From the NCBI GenBank assembly GCA_900128395.1, contig LT649236.1, positions 19,128 through 83,127 on the forward strand: a stretch of 64,000 bases of DNA, written 5' to 3'. This DNA is from Stramenopiles sp. TOSAG23-2. Its lineage: Eukaryota; Sar. A program made the translations under genes and the position numbers. Shown piece after piece: positions 1-10,225 of this stretch. The notes beneath the pieces were generated by a model, which searched no databases, was not told the DNA's origin, and worked only from the letters and a program-made list of their open reading frames with translations. Every line of letters begins with the position of its first letter. Position 1 is the first letter of the stretch.

Positions 1-3000
1 GAATCCGTACTTGGTAGATACCGATTTCTTAATTCATCGATAGCATTTTTAAATAGATCAATACGCTTTTTTCGCATTTCTTCCTCGCTTATCATTGGAA
101 CGTCGTTTTCCTTATTTGCTAGGTCTATTACATTGTCTACATCAACATTCATTACGTTTTCTGTGGTAGGAAGGGTCCCTGACGTCGCTTCAGCAGTAGC
201 TTCCATCATATTAGCAATTGGAGCCGTTTCAGTTGCTTCATCTTCAGTAGACTTTGTTGATTCAGGATCAACTGCTTCTTTGTAAAATGCAATGGCTTTG
301 TCAATCGTAGATTTTGAAGCTAGTTCATCCAAACGGCGGACAATACCAGCATGATCGATGGTATTGCTGTGAATACAATGATTTAAGTAATAAATCTCTC
401 CACTTTCCGCCTTTTTTTGTTGGTTTGAATGAGATTGGTCAAAAAAATCAATTCGTTCCTCGAGAACATGTTTTTCATTCAATGTAACTGCACAACAATT
501 TAACATAAATAAAGACTGCGCGCGCTTTTCATTCAAATTATCCAACTGTGCACAAAGCCAATAATATCTCAATCGACCTTCCCATAAATGTTTTAAATAT
601 GTTTCTCCATTTCGAATGCGTTCTAATATATTTTTTCTAATCTCAGGCCCCAATTGGGATAAACGCCGTTTATTTTGTTCTAGAAAATTTTTCATCCTAG
701 ATGGTGGGGTGACTACGCCACTTACAGTATTTTCCATCGCATATTTGGCAAGGGTAATCCACATTTCTTTTAGGCATCGTTTGCTTGATTTGACATTTCG
801 TGTAGCCTTTCGTTTATAAAACTCCGAGGAACCACCGCCATAAATATTTAGCTTTTGCTTTGTAGCTTGATCGATTTCAATCTCTGCTGCTGTCAACCAA
901 GCCAATGCATCAGTTTCAATACCACCACCTATACAAATGTTATTTATAGTCTCGTGGCGCAAATTTTTCATTTTCGTTAGTATTTTTTGCCTGGTCTTTG
1001 TTGTCATAGTTGATTTTCGTTCATTTAGACCGTCCGCGGATGTATGCGTATCCAGCGTAATGAAAGTCAACGGTCTATGAAATTTTGTTAATAACGAAAA
1101 TGATTTAACTATGATATCTGAGATTGAGTTTAATTTCAATTTCCTCATTTGCGCTTGTGTTGATTGCACGTGCTGTAATGAAGATGAAACCTTGTAAGCA
1201 AGCTTTAAGTTGGATATATAACATAAAGATCGACAATAATGCTGCAATAATATTGCGATATCAACTTGAAGGGAATTTAATTCATCAACAAATTTTAAAA
1301 CGTGATTTTGTTCCAATTTTTGAATCTCAGAAGTTCCCACTGCGGCAATATTACTGCTTTTCTTCACTGAACTATTTTCATCATTGGTAATATCTTCATC
1401 ATCTTTGCTTGGTGATGTAATATTTATAACGCTTTGTGGTGAAGCAAGTTTATTTGAAAATTCTAAATATTGACCATGTGCGCCTAAAATATTATTAGCA
1501 ACATTTAAAGTGACTGCGTTGTTATTATCATCAGTGAAATCAACTGTTTCCAAGTCTTTAACATCATTGAATGTTATGTATGCTAACGATTCACTAATAT
1601 CACGTGCAATTGGTTTCGGTTTTATAACAACCACTGGTTCTTGAATTTGCTCCTGCTGGCTTTTCAAGCGTCTTGATATTCGTTTAGGAGTAGAAGCTTT
1701 TCGTACATCATCATTTTCCCCATTTTGTGTTCCAACTTTAATAGGTTTCGGAGGCTTTGTTGCAACTTTTTGCTTTTTACTTGATACTGGCAAGTTAACT
1801 TTATTAACCTCCAAATTATCAGTATCAACTTCCCGCTCTCTTTTCTTATTTTTCGGAGTTATACTATGACTATTCTTTTCATCCGAAATTATCACGTTTG
1901 ATGATTCTTCATTAATACGTGTTTTTTCATTACTATTAGATTCATTATTTTTTTCATTTGTTTCATCATCGTGTACCTCGGAGATGCTGTTGGTGGTGAT
2001 GATCGTTGTGGTAGTATTAGTAACAACATCGTTAATATTTGTGGCTGTTGTTGATGATGATGCACTTGTAATTAGATTATTTTCATTTGCTTTTCTTATA
2101 GCATTGTTATTACTGCCATTTTCTGTACTATTTTTTGTATCATTATGATTGTTTTCTTCCGCTACATCAGTTATTTCTTGACAATTTGTTTCAATTTCGA
2201 CAACATTGCCAATAAATTGTTTATTTTTGGAGTGTATATCTTCAAATGTATTAATTAATAAAATACCCAAACCGATAAATGTTACATCATCCAATGTTTG
2301 TTTTACTATAACTTTTTCTTGTTCTAATAATGCACTTAATTTATCATCATCGTTCTTTTTTTCATTAATTGTTCGTTTTTGAACCCATGGATCTGATGAC
2401 AATAATAAATCTTGATTTTTTTGAAAACTTTCTTCAATAGCATCAATAGATGAATTATAATAATTATTCGTCTGATTCCATCCTCCATCTAATACACATT
2501 GAAATGGCTGAATTGAAGAGTCATTTGCAGCATAAAATTTTGCTGCACCTTCAAACAACTGCTGTTCATGTTTTTTCATGATATTATAAACAGTTTTCAA
2601 TCCAATTGTATCATCTAAGCCATCAGGTCCTAATATTTCACATAAGCGACGTAAGCTTAAAATATGATTTGGGCTAATTGTTAAAGCTCGTTCTAAATAA
2701 TAACGTGCATCAACATATTTGGATTGCTTAGCAAATGAAGCAGCCACATCATACCATAACATGACATCCCTTGGATCAACAGACAATGCATTTTTATATT
2801 GTATACAAGCATTTGCAAATAAATTTTCTTTAAAATACATTTTTCCTAAATTTTTAAAACATAAATATCTTAACCGATGCAAAATAGTTAACCCGTGGGA
2901 TGCTGATACTTCTGCTGTTGCTATCAATCGTTTAGCCTTTGCATCGATCGATGGATCAGAATCTTCAAGCGTTTCGAGATATAACTCCTTTGCATTTTCC

Positions 3001-3248
3001 CATATATCAGTACCTGGTTTACTTTTAGATTGATCTGTCAAAGCAGCTTTGTAATTCATCGATAAACGAGATTGATATGCCTCGTCACTTTCTTCAACTT
3101 CCATCACATTATTATTTGTATTTTCCACGTCGTTGTTATTTACGTTCTTTTCATTATCTTGCACAGTACCATCAATATTAATATTATTATCGTTTCCTTC
3201 TGGCAATTCATTGCTATTATCATCATCTACGGCAGCCCACCCACTCAT
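1..3248 (-). CDS. CABIN1/HIR3-like protein, 3' end cut off by the window edge
   Basis: The reading frame opens with ATG at 3248 and stays open to base 1, giving about 1082 residues with no stop, so the C-terminus lies outside. Residues 55-190 contain TPR-like helices (for example NLGKMYFKENLFANACIQ and DARYYLERALTISPNH), arranged as in the N-terminus of calcineurin-binding protein CABIN1 and yeast Hir3. Those proteins are scaffold subunits of the HIR/HIRA complex, which deposits H3.3-H4 in the nucleus. A low-complexity acidic and Asn/Ser/Thr-rich block follows (about residues 330-520), with basic KKKRERE- and SKKQK-type patches that could be nuclear localisation signals. A helical region then continues to the edge. 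It is divergent from the LRR gene. The family call rests on the TPR region, the overall plan and length; a different large TPR scaffold remains possible. Confidence 0.6.
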   Translation of the reverse strand, partial: MSGWAAVDDDNSNELPEGNDNNINIDGTVQDNEKNVNNNDVENTNNNVMEVEESDEAYQSRLSMNYKAALTDQSKSKPGTDIWENAKELYLETLEDSDPSIDAKAKRLIATAEVSASHGLTILHRLRYLCFKNLGKMYFKENLFANACIQYKNALSVDPRDVMLWYDVAASFAKQSKYVDARYYLERALTISPNHILSLRRLCEILGPDGLDDTIGLKTVYNIMKKHEQQLFEGAAKFYAANDSSIQPFQCVLDGGWNQTNNYYNSSIDAIEESFQKNQDLLLSSDPWVQKRTINEKKNDDDKLSALLEQEKVIVKQTLDDVTFIGLGILLINTFEDIHSKNKQFIGNVVEIETNCQEITDVAEENNHNDTKNSTENGSNNNAIRKANENNLITSASSSTTATNINDVVTNTTTTIITTNSISEVHDDETNEKNNESNSNEKTRINEESSNVIISDEKNSHSITPKNKKREREVDTDNLEVNKVNLPVSSKKQKVATKPPKPIKVGTQNGENDDVRKASTPKRISRRLKSQQEQIQEPVVVIKPKPIARDISESLAYITFNDVKDLETVDFTDDNNNAVTLNVANNILGAHGQYLEFSNKLASPQSVINITSPSKDDEDITNDENSSVKKSSNIAAVGTSEIQKLEQNHVLKFVDELNSLQVDIAILLQHYCRSLCYISNLKLAYKVSSSLQHVQSTQAQMRKLKLNSISDIIVKSFSLLTKFHRPLTFITLDTHTSADGLNERKSTMTTKTRQKILTKMKNLRHETINNICIGGGIETDALAWLTAAEIEIDQATKQKLNIYGGGSSEFYKRKATRNVKSSKRCLKEMWITLAKYAMENTVSGVVTPPSRMKNFLEQNKRRLSQLGPEIRKNILERIRNGETYLKHLWEGRLRYYWLCAQLDNLNEKRAQSLFMLNCCAVTLNEKHVLEERIDFFDQSHSNQQKKAESGEIYYLNHCIHSNTIDHAGIVRRLDELASKSTIDKAIAFYKEAVDPESTKSTEDEATETAPIANMMEATAEATSGTLPTTENVMNVDVDNVIDLANKENDVPMISEEEMRKKRIDLFKNAIDELRNRYLPSTD

Positions 3249-3798
3249 GTTTCTTATTTTTGTCTCGAAGAATATCTTGCACGTGTGTTTCACTCTATGT
3301 ATGTATCTCTCTCTCCATATTTCCCCCAAAAGTAGTCGAACACACAATTTTTCAAAATTCAAATCTCTATCTATCCATAATCTAAATAATCCATTCATAA
3401 ATATTATTATTTTGCTTTTTTATTTTTTTTTCGTCGACGACATCCATTTTTCTTTACGAGTTAATGGAGAATGGAAAAAATAAGGTCTTTCCTTAATTTT
3501 TATTTATTAGCAGGAGATAGCACGGCGGCGTTATAAGGTGCGTTTTCTTCACCGACTGATGGATACACGGCATCAGTTTCGTCACAACTAAAAACAACAA
3601 ATCTAGCTAAAAAACTATCCTATATAAAGTGGGATGAATTTGGACATTTGGACACATTTATAAATGTATACACCTCAATCATACATGCGGGATTGTAGTA
3701 TATATATATATATATATATATATATTGTCACAATAACAACGTAAATAGTACATTGCATTAGGACACATTTAGAAATATATATTTTATGAAAGTACAAG
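3249..3798. promoter_or_regulatory. Divergent spacer (CABIN1-like / LRR gene)
   Basis: This 550-bp AT-rich spacer should hold both promoters. Visible are T-runs around 3418-3432, one TACGAG at 3455-3460 and an (AT)n run at about 3698-3726. I see no convincing gene. The forward frames running into it from the left are shadows of the CABIN1-like gene. Confidence 0.5.
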
Positions 3799-5103
3799 AT
3801 GCCGAAAAAAAAAGGTAAGAAGAAAGGAAAAAAGAAAGGGAAAAAAAGAATTGCACCAGAACCACCTCCATATTATGCGGTAAAACTACCAGAGAATTAT
3901 CTATTTGGAGAAGTTATTGGTAAATCATTATTTGCTAAAAATGATTTAGAAGATGAAGCGCAACGGAAAGTTGATGGATTAAATGCAAAAAGTCTCACAC
4001 TTGATTTAAAGAAAATGCAATTGGATGAATTGCCTTTAAGATTACATCGATTGATTAATTTAACTACATTAAATTTACAAGGTAATAATCTTTTCTCAAC
4101 AGAACGTTTATTTTCCATATTATCACAATGTAAAGAGCTTGTAGAGATTAATTTATCTTATAATATGTTAAATGGTTCCATACCTGATACGGTTGATAAT
4201 TTAGTACGGTTGCAAAAGTTAAATTTACATGGTAACGAAATCACATCGATATCATCAAATCTAAGCCGTTGTGAAATGATGACAGAATTTGATGTAAGCA
4301 ATAATAAAATTGCTGAGTTACCAGTAGAAATATTTGATACGTGGAAAGATTTACAAACATTAAAATTAAAAGGCAATAAATTGATCTTCTTACCAGCAGA
4401 TCTATCGAAATTGACATCATTGAAATATATGGATGCTTCTAAAAATAATATTGCATCGTTGCCAGGACAAGCTTTTAACGATTTGAAGGAATTGACATTT
4501 TTAAATTTAAGTACAAATGGAATTGTTAGTGTGCCAAGTGAACTTGGTAATTGCCACGAATTATCCTATTTGAACATTTCTGATAATGGGATTACACACA
4601 TTCCTGGTGCCATTTTCTTGAAATTGAAAAAATTAGAATACCTATTTATGTATAAAAATAAAATTGTTGCTGTTCCATCTGAAATTGGAGCCGCAACTAA
4701 TTTGCGTATTATTTCATTGGCAAATAATAAAATTGGCACATTACCAAATGGTTTAGGATTATTGCAAAATTTAGAAGAATTCTATGTCGGGGGAAATGGT
4801 ACTTTGCGTACATTACCTGGTACGGTACATGGCTGGAAAAAAATACGTGCTATTTATTGTCAAAGTTGTCCTAAAATGAAATCATTGCCATATGAAATTG
4901 AATTATGTACAACGTTAAAAGATTTAGATTTAAATTCTGGGAAAAAGAAGCAAACATGTCAATATCCAAAAGATTTAAAAGACAAAATACCAAGATTAAG
5001 AATTAGAGGTGGTAAACCAAAAAAAGGCAAAAAAGGTAAAAGTTTAATGCCAAAAACACCAACACCATTGGGTGCACCCCTTGTATCACCAGCTCCAAAA
5101 TAA
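3799..5103 (+). CDS. Leucine-rich repeat protein with basic ends
   Basis: This encodes 434 residues. The first 17 are almost entirely Lys/Gly (KKKGKKKGKKKGKK after MP). Residues about 60-385 form a continuous array of 22-24-residue leucine-rich repeats of the LxxLxLxxNxLxxLP type, such as LQTLKLKGNKLIFLP and LRIISLANNKIGTLP. This short type resembles Ras-suppressor/SHOC2-like LRR proteins. The last 35 residues are again Lys/Gly/Pro-rich (GKPKKGKKGKS). There is no signal peptide, membrane segment or enzymatic domain, so a cytosolic or axonemal protein-binding scaffold is likely. The basic tails may bind acidic surfaces such as tubulin or membrane; that is inference. It converges on the gene ending at 5583. 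Confidence 0.85.
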   Translation: MPKKKGKKKGKKKGKKRIAPEPPPYYAVKLPENYLFGEVIGKSLFAKNDLEDEAQRKVDGLNAKSLTLDLKKMQLDELPLRLHRLINLTTLNLQGNNLFSTERLFSILSQCKELVEINLSYNMLNGSIPDTVDNLVRLQKLNLHGNEITSISSNLSRCEMMTEFDVSNNKIAELPVEIFDTWKDLQTLKLKGNKLIFLPADLSKLTSLKYMDASKNNIASLPGQAFNDLKELTFLNLSTNGIVSVPSELGNCHELSYLNISDNGITHIPGAIFLKLKKLEYLFMYKNKIVAVPSEIGAATNLRIISLANNKIGTLPNGLGLLQNLEEFYVGGNGTLRTLPGTVHGWKKIRAIYCQSCPKMKSLPYEIELCTTLKDLDLNSGKKKQTCQYPKDLKDKIPRLRIRGGKPKKGKKGKSLMPKTPTPLGAPLVSPAPK

Positions 5104-5582
5104 TAATTTGTTTTTATGATTTTGAAGGCTTCTTTTTAATAAAATACTATTATTATAATAAATATGAATGCGGGGGTTTAATTAAATACGAATTCGTAAA
5201 AAATATAAAATTTGAAAAAGAAAAAATCGGGAGAAGAGAGAATTTTTAAATTTAAAATATTAATATACATGATTCATGTTTTTTACGATATATTTTTTTA
5301 AAATTTCCCTCTCTCACACACCTCTCGCACTGCTCCGGTCTTTGAGATTATCATATAATAAAAAATGTATTTTCTCTCTCGTCTTTTTTATTATTTTTAG
5401 GAAAAATGCTTTACAGTATTAACTTTTTATCAGTGAAATTACAATTTTGTTCTCCCTTTTTTTTCCATTTTCTTGTCAATTTTTTATAAATATTTGCTGT
5501 CAAACGTAGTAAATGGTTCATAATCGTGTTTAAAAATGAAGTGTGATTAAGACTATTATTTATGCCATACATTATATTAAAT
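5104..5582. other. Convergent spacer with TACGAATTCGTA palindrome
   Basis: Both flanking genes end here. The perfect 12-bp palindrome TACGAATTCGTA lies at 5187-5198, and an identical copy occurs at 9843-9854 in another convergent spacer. The remainder is AT-rich with CT-rich tracts (5306-5345, 5370-5386). No gene was seen. Confidence 0.55.
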
Positions 5583-6143
5583 TTATATCAAATCACTTGC
5601 GTCGTTCATTGTACCATACATACTGCGTCCTTGGCCACCAGCCATACTACGTTTCATTTTTCTCTTTTGGAATTTTTTAAATTCACGTTCTGCATTTGTT
5701 TCTACATTTGGTACCTCAACAACACCACGAGCAGCTTCTAATATTTCCAGACGAATTCGTCGGTCATCTTTTATTTTTAATAATCTTTCAGCGCGTCTTC
5801 CACGTTCTAACGTTTCATGGCGCTTCTTTTGTACACGTCGTCGCATTTCTGCTTCTTCTTTCATTCTTAGTTCCTCTGCCCTTTCAGCATTTTTGAACTC
5901 TTGCAAAATAATAGATACTTTACCTTTTGCCTTATCTAAGTCAACTACTCGTCCTTCTGAATCTATTAATCCTAAATTTGCAAGATGCGATTGTATCCTA
6001 CGGTTTTCAAAATGATGTCTTAAATTCTTATCGTACAATCCGTTATATTTGGGTAATTTTGTCAAGCCAAATCGCATATCGAATTGCTTTTCCCTTTCCT
6101 TCATTTTTTTTTGATATGCTCGTCTTTTTGCTTTTTTCGACAT
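5583..6143 (-). CDS. Small basic coiled-coil protein, family not recognised
   Basis: This is 186 residues and very rich in Lys, Arg and Glu. The N-terminal third has a well-ordered, probably conserved block (FGLTKLPKYNGLYDKNLR, then HHFENRRIQSHLANLG). It is followed by a charged helix (about 75-140) typical of a coiled coil, and a Gly/Ser/Met-rich tail. It has no membrane segment or catalytic motif. The YNGLYDKNLRHHFEN-type block suggests a conserved eukaryotic, possibly ciliary, protein, but I cannot name a family. The start at 6143 is the first ATG, preceded by an AT-rich leader. It is divergent from the gene starting at 6753. Confidence 0.75.
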   Translation of the reverse strand: MSKKAKRRAYQKKMKEREKQFDMRFGLTKLPKYNGLYDKNLRHHFENRRIQSHLANLGLIDSEGRVVDLDKAKGKVSIILQEFKNAERAEELRMKEEAEMRRRVQKKRHETLERGRRAERLLKIKDDRRIRLEILEAARGVVEVPNVETNAEREFKKFQKRKMKRSMAGGQGRSMYGTMNDASDLI

Positions 6144-6752
6144 GTTACTATATTCTTATATTTTACACAAGTTTTAAATTTTTAATTCTCTTCTTGTTTT
6201 TTTTTCTTTCTCGTCGTACAATCGTATTGATAATATACAATGTCGTTCAATGATATTGGATATTTAATCTTTGTATATATATATAACATATATATAAGTA
6301 AATGTGTTGTTAATCCATCTATTTTACTTTTCTCGTTCCAACTAAATATATTGTTCACACATAGTTCAATATCTTCGTGTTTTGTTGTATTTATTATTTA
6401 ATTACGACGCGCATTATATTTTAACAGCCACATACCATTGATGGCGAGCTATTCCAAAATATTGATAAATCTTACCGTTGTGTTTTCATATTTTAGCAGT
6501 GAAATAGGCCGTTATCCACATTACATACTAATAGCTCTACATGTGATATTTTATATTGTTGCAACGAAGGCCAATAATATAAATGTATAATGTATGATAC
6601 AAATATACGAGGAGCTTAATGGAGATGAAGAAATACAACCTTGATAATATAGTTATATACAATTAATATAGAATATTTCGTTTGTTGTATTTTGTGTAGT
6701 TTTTATTCGTTTCTGATATACATAGAGGGAGAACAAAACAAATCAATACGAG
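6144..6752. promoter_or_regulatory. Divergent spacer upstream of two genes
   Basis: This 609-bp AT-rich region lies between two divergent starts. It has T-runs near 6198-6206, short (TA)n near 6270-6295 and one TACGAG at 6606-6611. No coding signal was seen. Promoter function is inferred from position only. Confidence 0.4.
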
Positions 6753-9596
6753 ATGTCATCGTCGTTTTCCAATTACCCATTAGAAGGGGATGGAGTGATT
6801 GATAATTTATTTTACTATTTATGGATGAAAGATGAGTTAGATCAAGGACCGAAAATAAATATACCTGATACAATTATATACAAATATAGGCAACCAGCAT
6901 ATTGGTATTTTACAGCTAAAAATGGGCAAGTGAAACGAAAGAGTAAATATAATTTAATGAATGTTAGGATCGAGGAAACATTTAATCGTAATACAATGGG
7001 TTCTGATATTATTGCCTATTATTTAACGACAGATGAGAAAACTGGGGAGGTAACTATTGAATATTTTGATAAGTTGCAATTTCATGATTTTTTATATAAC
7101 CGTGAAAAAGTTAACAATGGTATTGTACAAAAGTTTATCGAACCAAAGGGCACAAATAATTCAATGATACGCGCAATTTGGTCCCCAAAAGTATGTTTGC
7201 TAGAACGCAGGGTGAATGTACATAAATTGCACGATACCAGACGTTTTGGTATGTATGAACGTGCTGTTACATATGAAGGCCCAGAAGTGAATAGCCAAAC
7301 TGCACCAGTACGTGGTTCTATTTTACCAAGTCAAGTGCAACGGTTATGCAGTTCCTTAGTAAATCATGTTGCAGAAGTTAGTTTTCAAAAACATAAAATT
7401 AAGCGAATGGCTGTTAATTTAAAAGTTGATCCAAATGACAGAATATGGTTCATGTGGTGCAGTTCATGTCGGGTTGAGCATACGGGTAATATGTCCCCTA
7501 GATCACGTAGTATGAAAAATAAAAATTTACAATCAGCATCTGTTAATATCGATGCATTGATGAAAGTTCCAAAAAATGTACGTATACAAAACATATCATT
7601 GCAACCTGGTAAAAAAATGATACCAGCTGGCTCTGTAAAATTGTTCGATTGCCCAAGTTGCGGCCGTTCAGTACAGCCAGAGTTAAAACACACCGTGAAT
7701 TATAAAGTAGTAGTTGGACATTTTGATCAATTGTTAATGGTAATGGGAGCTGGACAATTTGGTGGGGATCCGAGGCAATTGGCATGGCCACCGGATCCAG
7801 AGGTAATTTCTGCACTTGGTGGTGTCGGTTTAGGCGGTGCGGAAGGCCCATTTGGTAAAAAATTACATGGAAATGGTCATCACCACCACCATCATCATGG
7901 TCCTCCACCAATGCCACCTAATGAAGATTTAGAAATTCCACCTGTTTTAAGATTAACTCATCCAAAAATGACATGTAACGAGTACAAACGTTATCGTAGG
8001 GATCCATTGTTTTTATATAAACAATTGTATGTATGTGAGGATTGTTGGTTAGTATATGCTGAAACATCTGAAGAAAACGGACAAACAAATGCCCAAGCAA
8101 ATGCTTCTAGGGTACCATTTGCCAGGCGTATTTCTCCATTATCACGTCACCAACGTTCGATGAAAGAGTCATTGCATGAATCGAAACATAGCTCAAGTCG
8201 ATCACGTAGCAAAAGCAAACGGAGATCGAGGAAAAAATATAATACCGTAGGTGGTGGAAGCGTAAGTGGCTTGCATCAATTGAATAGACCAGCGCCAGAT
8301 TTACCAAGGCGCATAACAATAGAAGATATAAATGCGCAAGGTCGTGGAAATGGTAATGAAAGCGTATTGGAACAAATTGCTAGACAAGGATTTGGTGGCG
8401 GAGGGTATGATTCTAATGGTGGCTTACCACCGGCTACACCGGAGGAGTGGGCTCAATCACAGGCATTAGCACAAAGTGGAGTACCACCACCAACACAATT
8501 AGAAGCAGTACCAGAAGCATTTAGACAAACATTACAAGAAAGAGAAGATGCATTTTTCCGTGAATTATACCAAAATCCAAATTTGCAGCGTGGCCATCCA
8601 TTGAGCCATATGGTTGTTGGTGCAGCAAAAATACGCGCTCACCAACAGCAAATGGCGGAGTATCAGCAATCCTTGGCAGCTGAATTTGGTGAGCAAGCTA
8701 CAGGCATTGCTGCCTCTACGTTGCAATCAATGTCACAACCATCACTTGGTGCGCCATCACAAGGTTCGTTGCAGCAAAAGCCTCCCCTTCATGGTTCATC
8801 TAGTTTACCATCGGGTCTTGATGGTGGCGATAGCGATTTGCCTCCTGGTGGTGTATTGGGCGCACATTCGCCTTATGCGAAATTACAAAAATTAGGACCT
8901 CCGCCCCGAGGTATGGCACAAGTTGTAAAAAAGGGGGGTAAAAAGAAGGCCATGTCAGCTAGCCAAAGTCAACTTAGCACTGCTCCATCTAGTAGTGGCG
9001 TTAGAAAGAAAAGTAGTAAAAAAAAGAAGAAATCTCGTCCTGGTGCCCATGGAAGTCGCCAGCGACGCGTGCCAATGGATGGTGGCGGCGTCAAAAGTGT
9101 ACAATTGTCCGAAGAAGATCTATCAGCATCAGCTGCTTCGCATCGCGACTTCTTGTTGCAAACTTTGCATAATGTTCGCAACCAATTGGCAAATCCATCA
9201 CCACTTATCGTGAGTGGTTTAGCAGTAGATGAAAGTATGTACGAAGAAGATGATATGATGAATAATATAAATAGTGGCTCCTCGATACATATGCCTCAAG
9301 TACAGATAACGGGTGATATGTCTATTGAAAATCCTGAAGAAATTGTTGATAGAAGTGCTGCTTTAGTATTACGTGTATTTGATTTAGTTGATCCAGAACA
9401 TGATGGTAAAGTTAAAAAATTAGACTTTTTAAAAGGTGTACAGACTCCTGAGGTACAAGAAGCGATACGTACACATCCGCAATTTTCTGCACTACTTCAT
9501 ACACACACTTACAGAGATGCATTGCTAGCTATTGAGACAAAAGATGGCAAATATATCAACGTTCAAGAGATCACCCGATTTGCAAATAGCTTATAA
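6753..9596 (+). CDS. Large conserved protein with CxxC pairs, function unknown
   Basis: This encodes 947 residues. The N-terminal ~235 residues are dense and ordered (GVIDNLFYYLWMKDELDQG; FIEPKGTNNSMIRAIWSPKV), which looks like an old conserved domain. Three CxxC pairs follow: WCSSC (about 228), CPSC (about 303) and CEDC (about 430), the last two separated by a linker with a His run (HHHHHHH). Together they could form split zinc ribbons. From about residue 460 to 830 it is low complexity: Arg/Ser/Lys-rich stretches, Gly/Pro/Gln-rich stretches, then lysine clusters. The last 80 residues contain an EF-hand-like helix-loop-helix (DLVDPEHDGKVKKLDFLKG). There is no signal peptide or membrane segment. 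I do not recognise the family, and the calcium and zinc roles are inference. Confidence 0.8.
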   Translation: MSSSFSNYPLEGDGVIDNLFYYLWMKDELDQGPKINIPDTIIYKYRQPAYWYFTAKNGQVKRKSKYNLMNVRIEETFNRNTMGSDIIAYYLTTDEKTGEVTIEYFDKLQFHDFLYNREKVNNGIVQKFIEPKGTNNSMIRAIWSPKVCLLERRVNVHKLHDTRRFGMYERAVTYEGPEVNSQTAPVRGSILPSQVQRLCSSLVNHVAEVSFQKHKIKRMAVNLKVDPNDRIWFMWCSSCRVEHTGNMSPRSRSMKNKNLQSASVNIDALMKVPKNVRIQNISLQPGKKMIPAGSVKLFDCPSCGRSVQPELKHTVNYKVVVGHFDQLLMVMGAGQFGGDPRQLAWPPDPEVISALGGVGLGGAEGPFGKKLHGNGHHHHHHHGPPPMPPNEDLEIPPVLRLTHPKMTCNEYKRYRRDPLFLYKQLYVCEDCWLVYAETSEENGQTNAQANASRVPFARRISPLSRHQRSMKESLHESKHSSSRSRSKSKRRSRKKYNTVGGGSVSGLHQLNRPAPDLPRRITIEDINAQGRGNGNESVLEQIARQGFGGGGYDSNGGLPPATPEEWAQSQALAQSGVPPPTQLEAVPEAFRQTLQEREDAFFRELYQNPNLQRGHPLSHMVVGAAKIRAHQQQMAEYQQSLAAEFGEQATGIAASTLQSMSQPSLGAPSQGSLQQKPPLHGSSSLPSGLDGGDSDLPPGGVLGAHSPYAKLQKLGPPPRGMAQVVKKGGKKKAMSASQSQLSTAPSSSGVRKKSSKKKKKSRPGAHGSRQRRVPMDGGGVKSVQLSEEDLSASAASHRDFLLQTLHNVRNQLANPSPLIVSGLAVDESMYEEDDMMNNINSGSSIHMPQVQITGDMSIENPEEIVDRSAALVLRVFDLVDPEHDGKVKKLDFLKGVQTPEVQEAIRTHPQFSALLHTHTYRDALLAIETKDGKYINVQEITRFANSL

Positions 9597-10225
9597 AATC
9601 TTATTTTTTACGAGAGAGCATATGTACATTTATTTTAATTTAAAAAAAATAAAAATATCAGTATGATATGCATACCGATCGGTATCATATATCAATATCA
9701 TATTATTATAATTTTTAATTTACGCGGCATAGCTATTATAATGCATGTGTATATATTATATATCTTATGATGCATATAATATGATACTCTTATCATATGA
9801 TATTATAATTAACTTTTTAATTTACGCACATAATTACGTATTTACGAATTCGTAGCTAATTTAATACGAATACTCGTAATTTCTACGAAGTACAAAAAAA
9901 TATGAATAAATTATGCGTAAATTAAATTATTTATATTTGTTATACGAAGTACAGTAACACAATAACTGAGACAATAATATCTACTTCGTACGTATCTCAC
10001 ATCTCACACTATCATAGGTGGCATATATATATACATTAATTTAATACTCTAATCGTACGAATAATAGTATTATATATATATATCATATTAATATATGATA
10101 TAATATGTGTCATATCATACGTATGTTACATATATATTATTGATATATATAAGCGATAATATGTATATTTTAACATCATATCCATATATATATGCAAGCC
10201 CCTGCATTGTGTGGTGTTCTATTAT
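9597..10225. other. Convergent spacer rich in TACGAA motifs and ATATCATATGAT-type palindromes
   Basis: This 629-bp spacer is the richest in the window. It has TACGAG at 9609-9614, the palindrome TACGAATTCGTA at 9843-9854 and TACGAA at 9865. TACGAAGTA occurs at 9884-9892 and 9943-9951, and its complement TACTTCGTA at 9982-9990. Around these lie many overlapping ATCATATGAT/ATATCATA repeats (about 9660-9810 and 10075-10130). No gene was found. Confidence 0.65.

Noticed and set aside
7879-7899. Seven-His run in the CxxC protein, as a possible cloning tag
   Set aside because: It is encoded by mixed CAC/CAT codons inside a long natural frame, so it is an ordinary low-complexity run.
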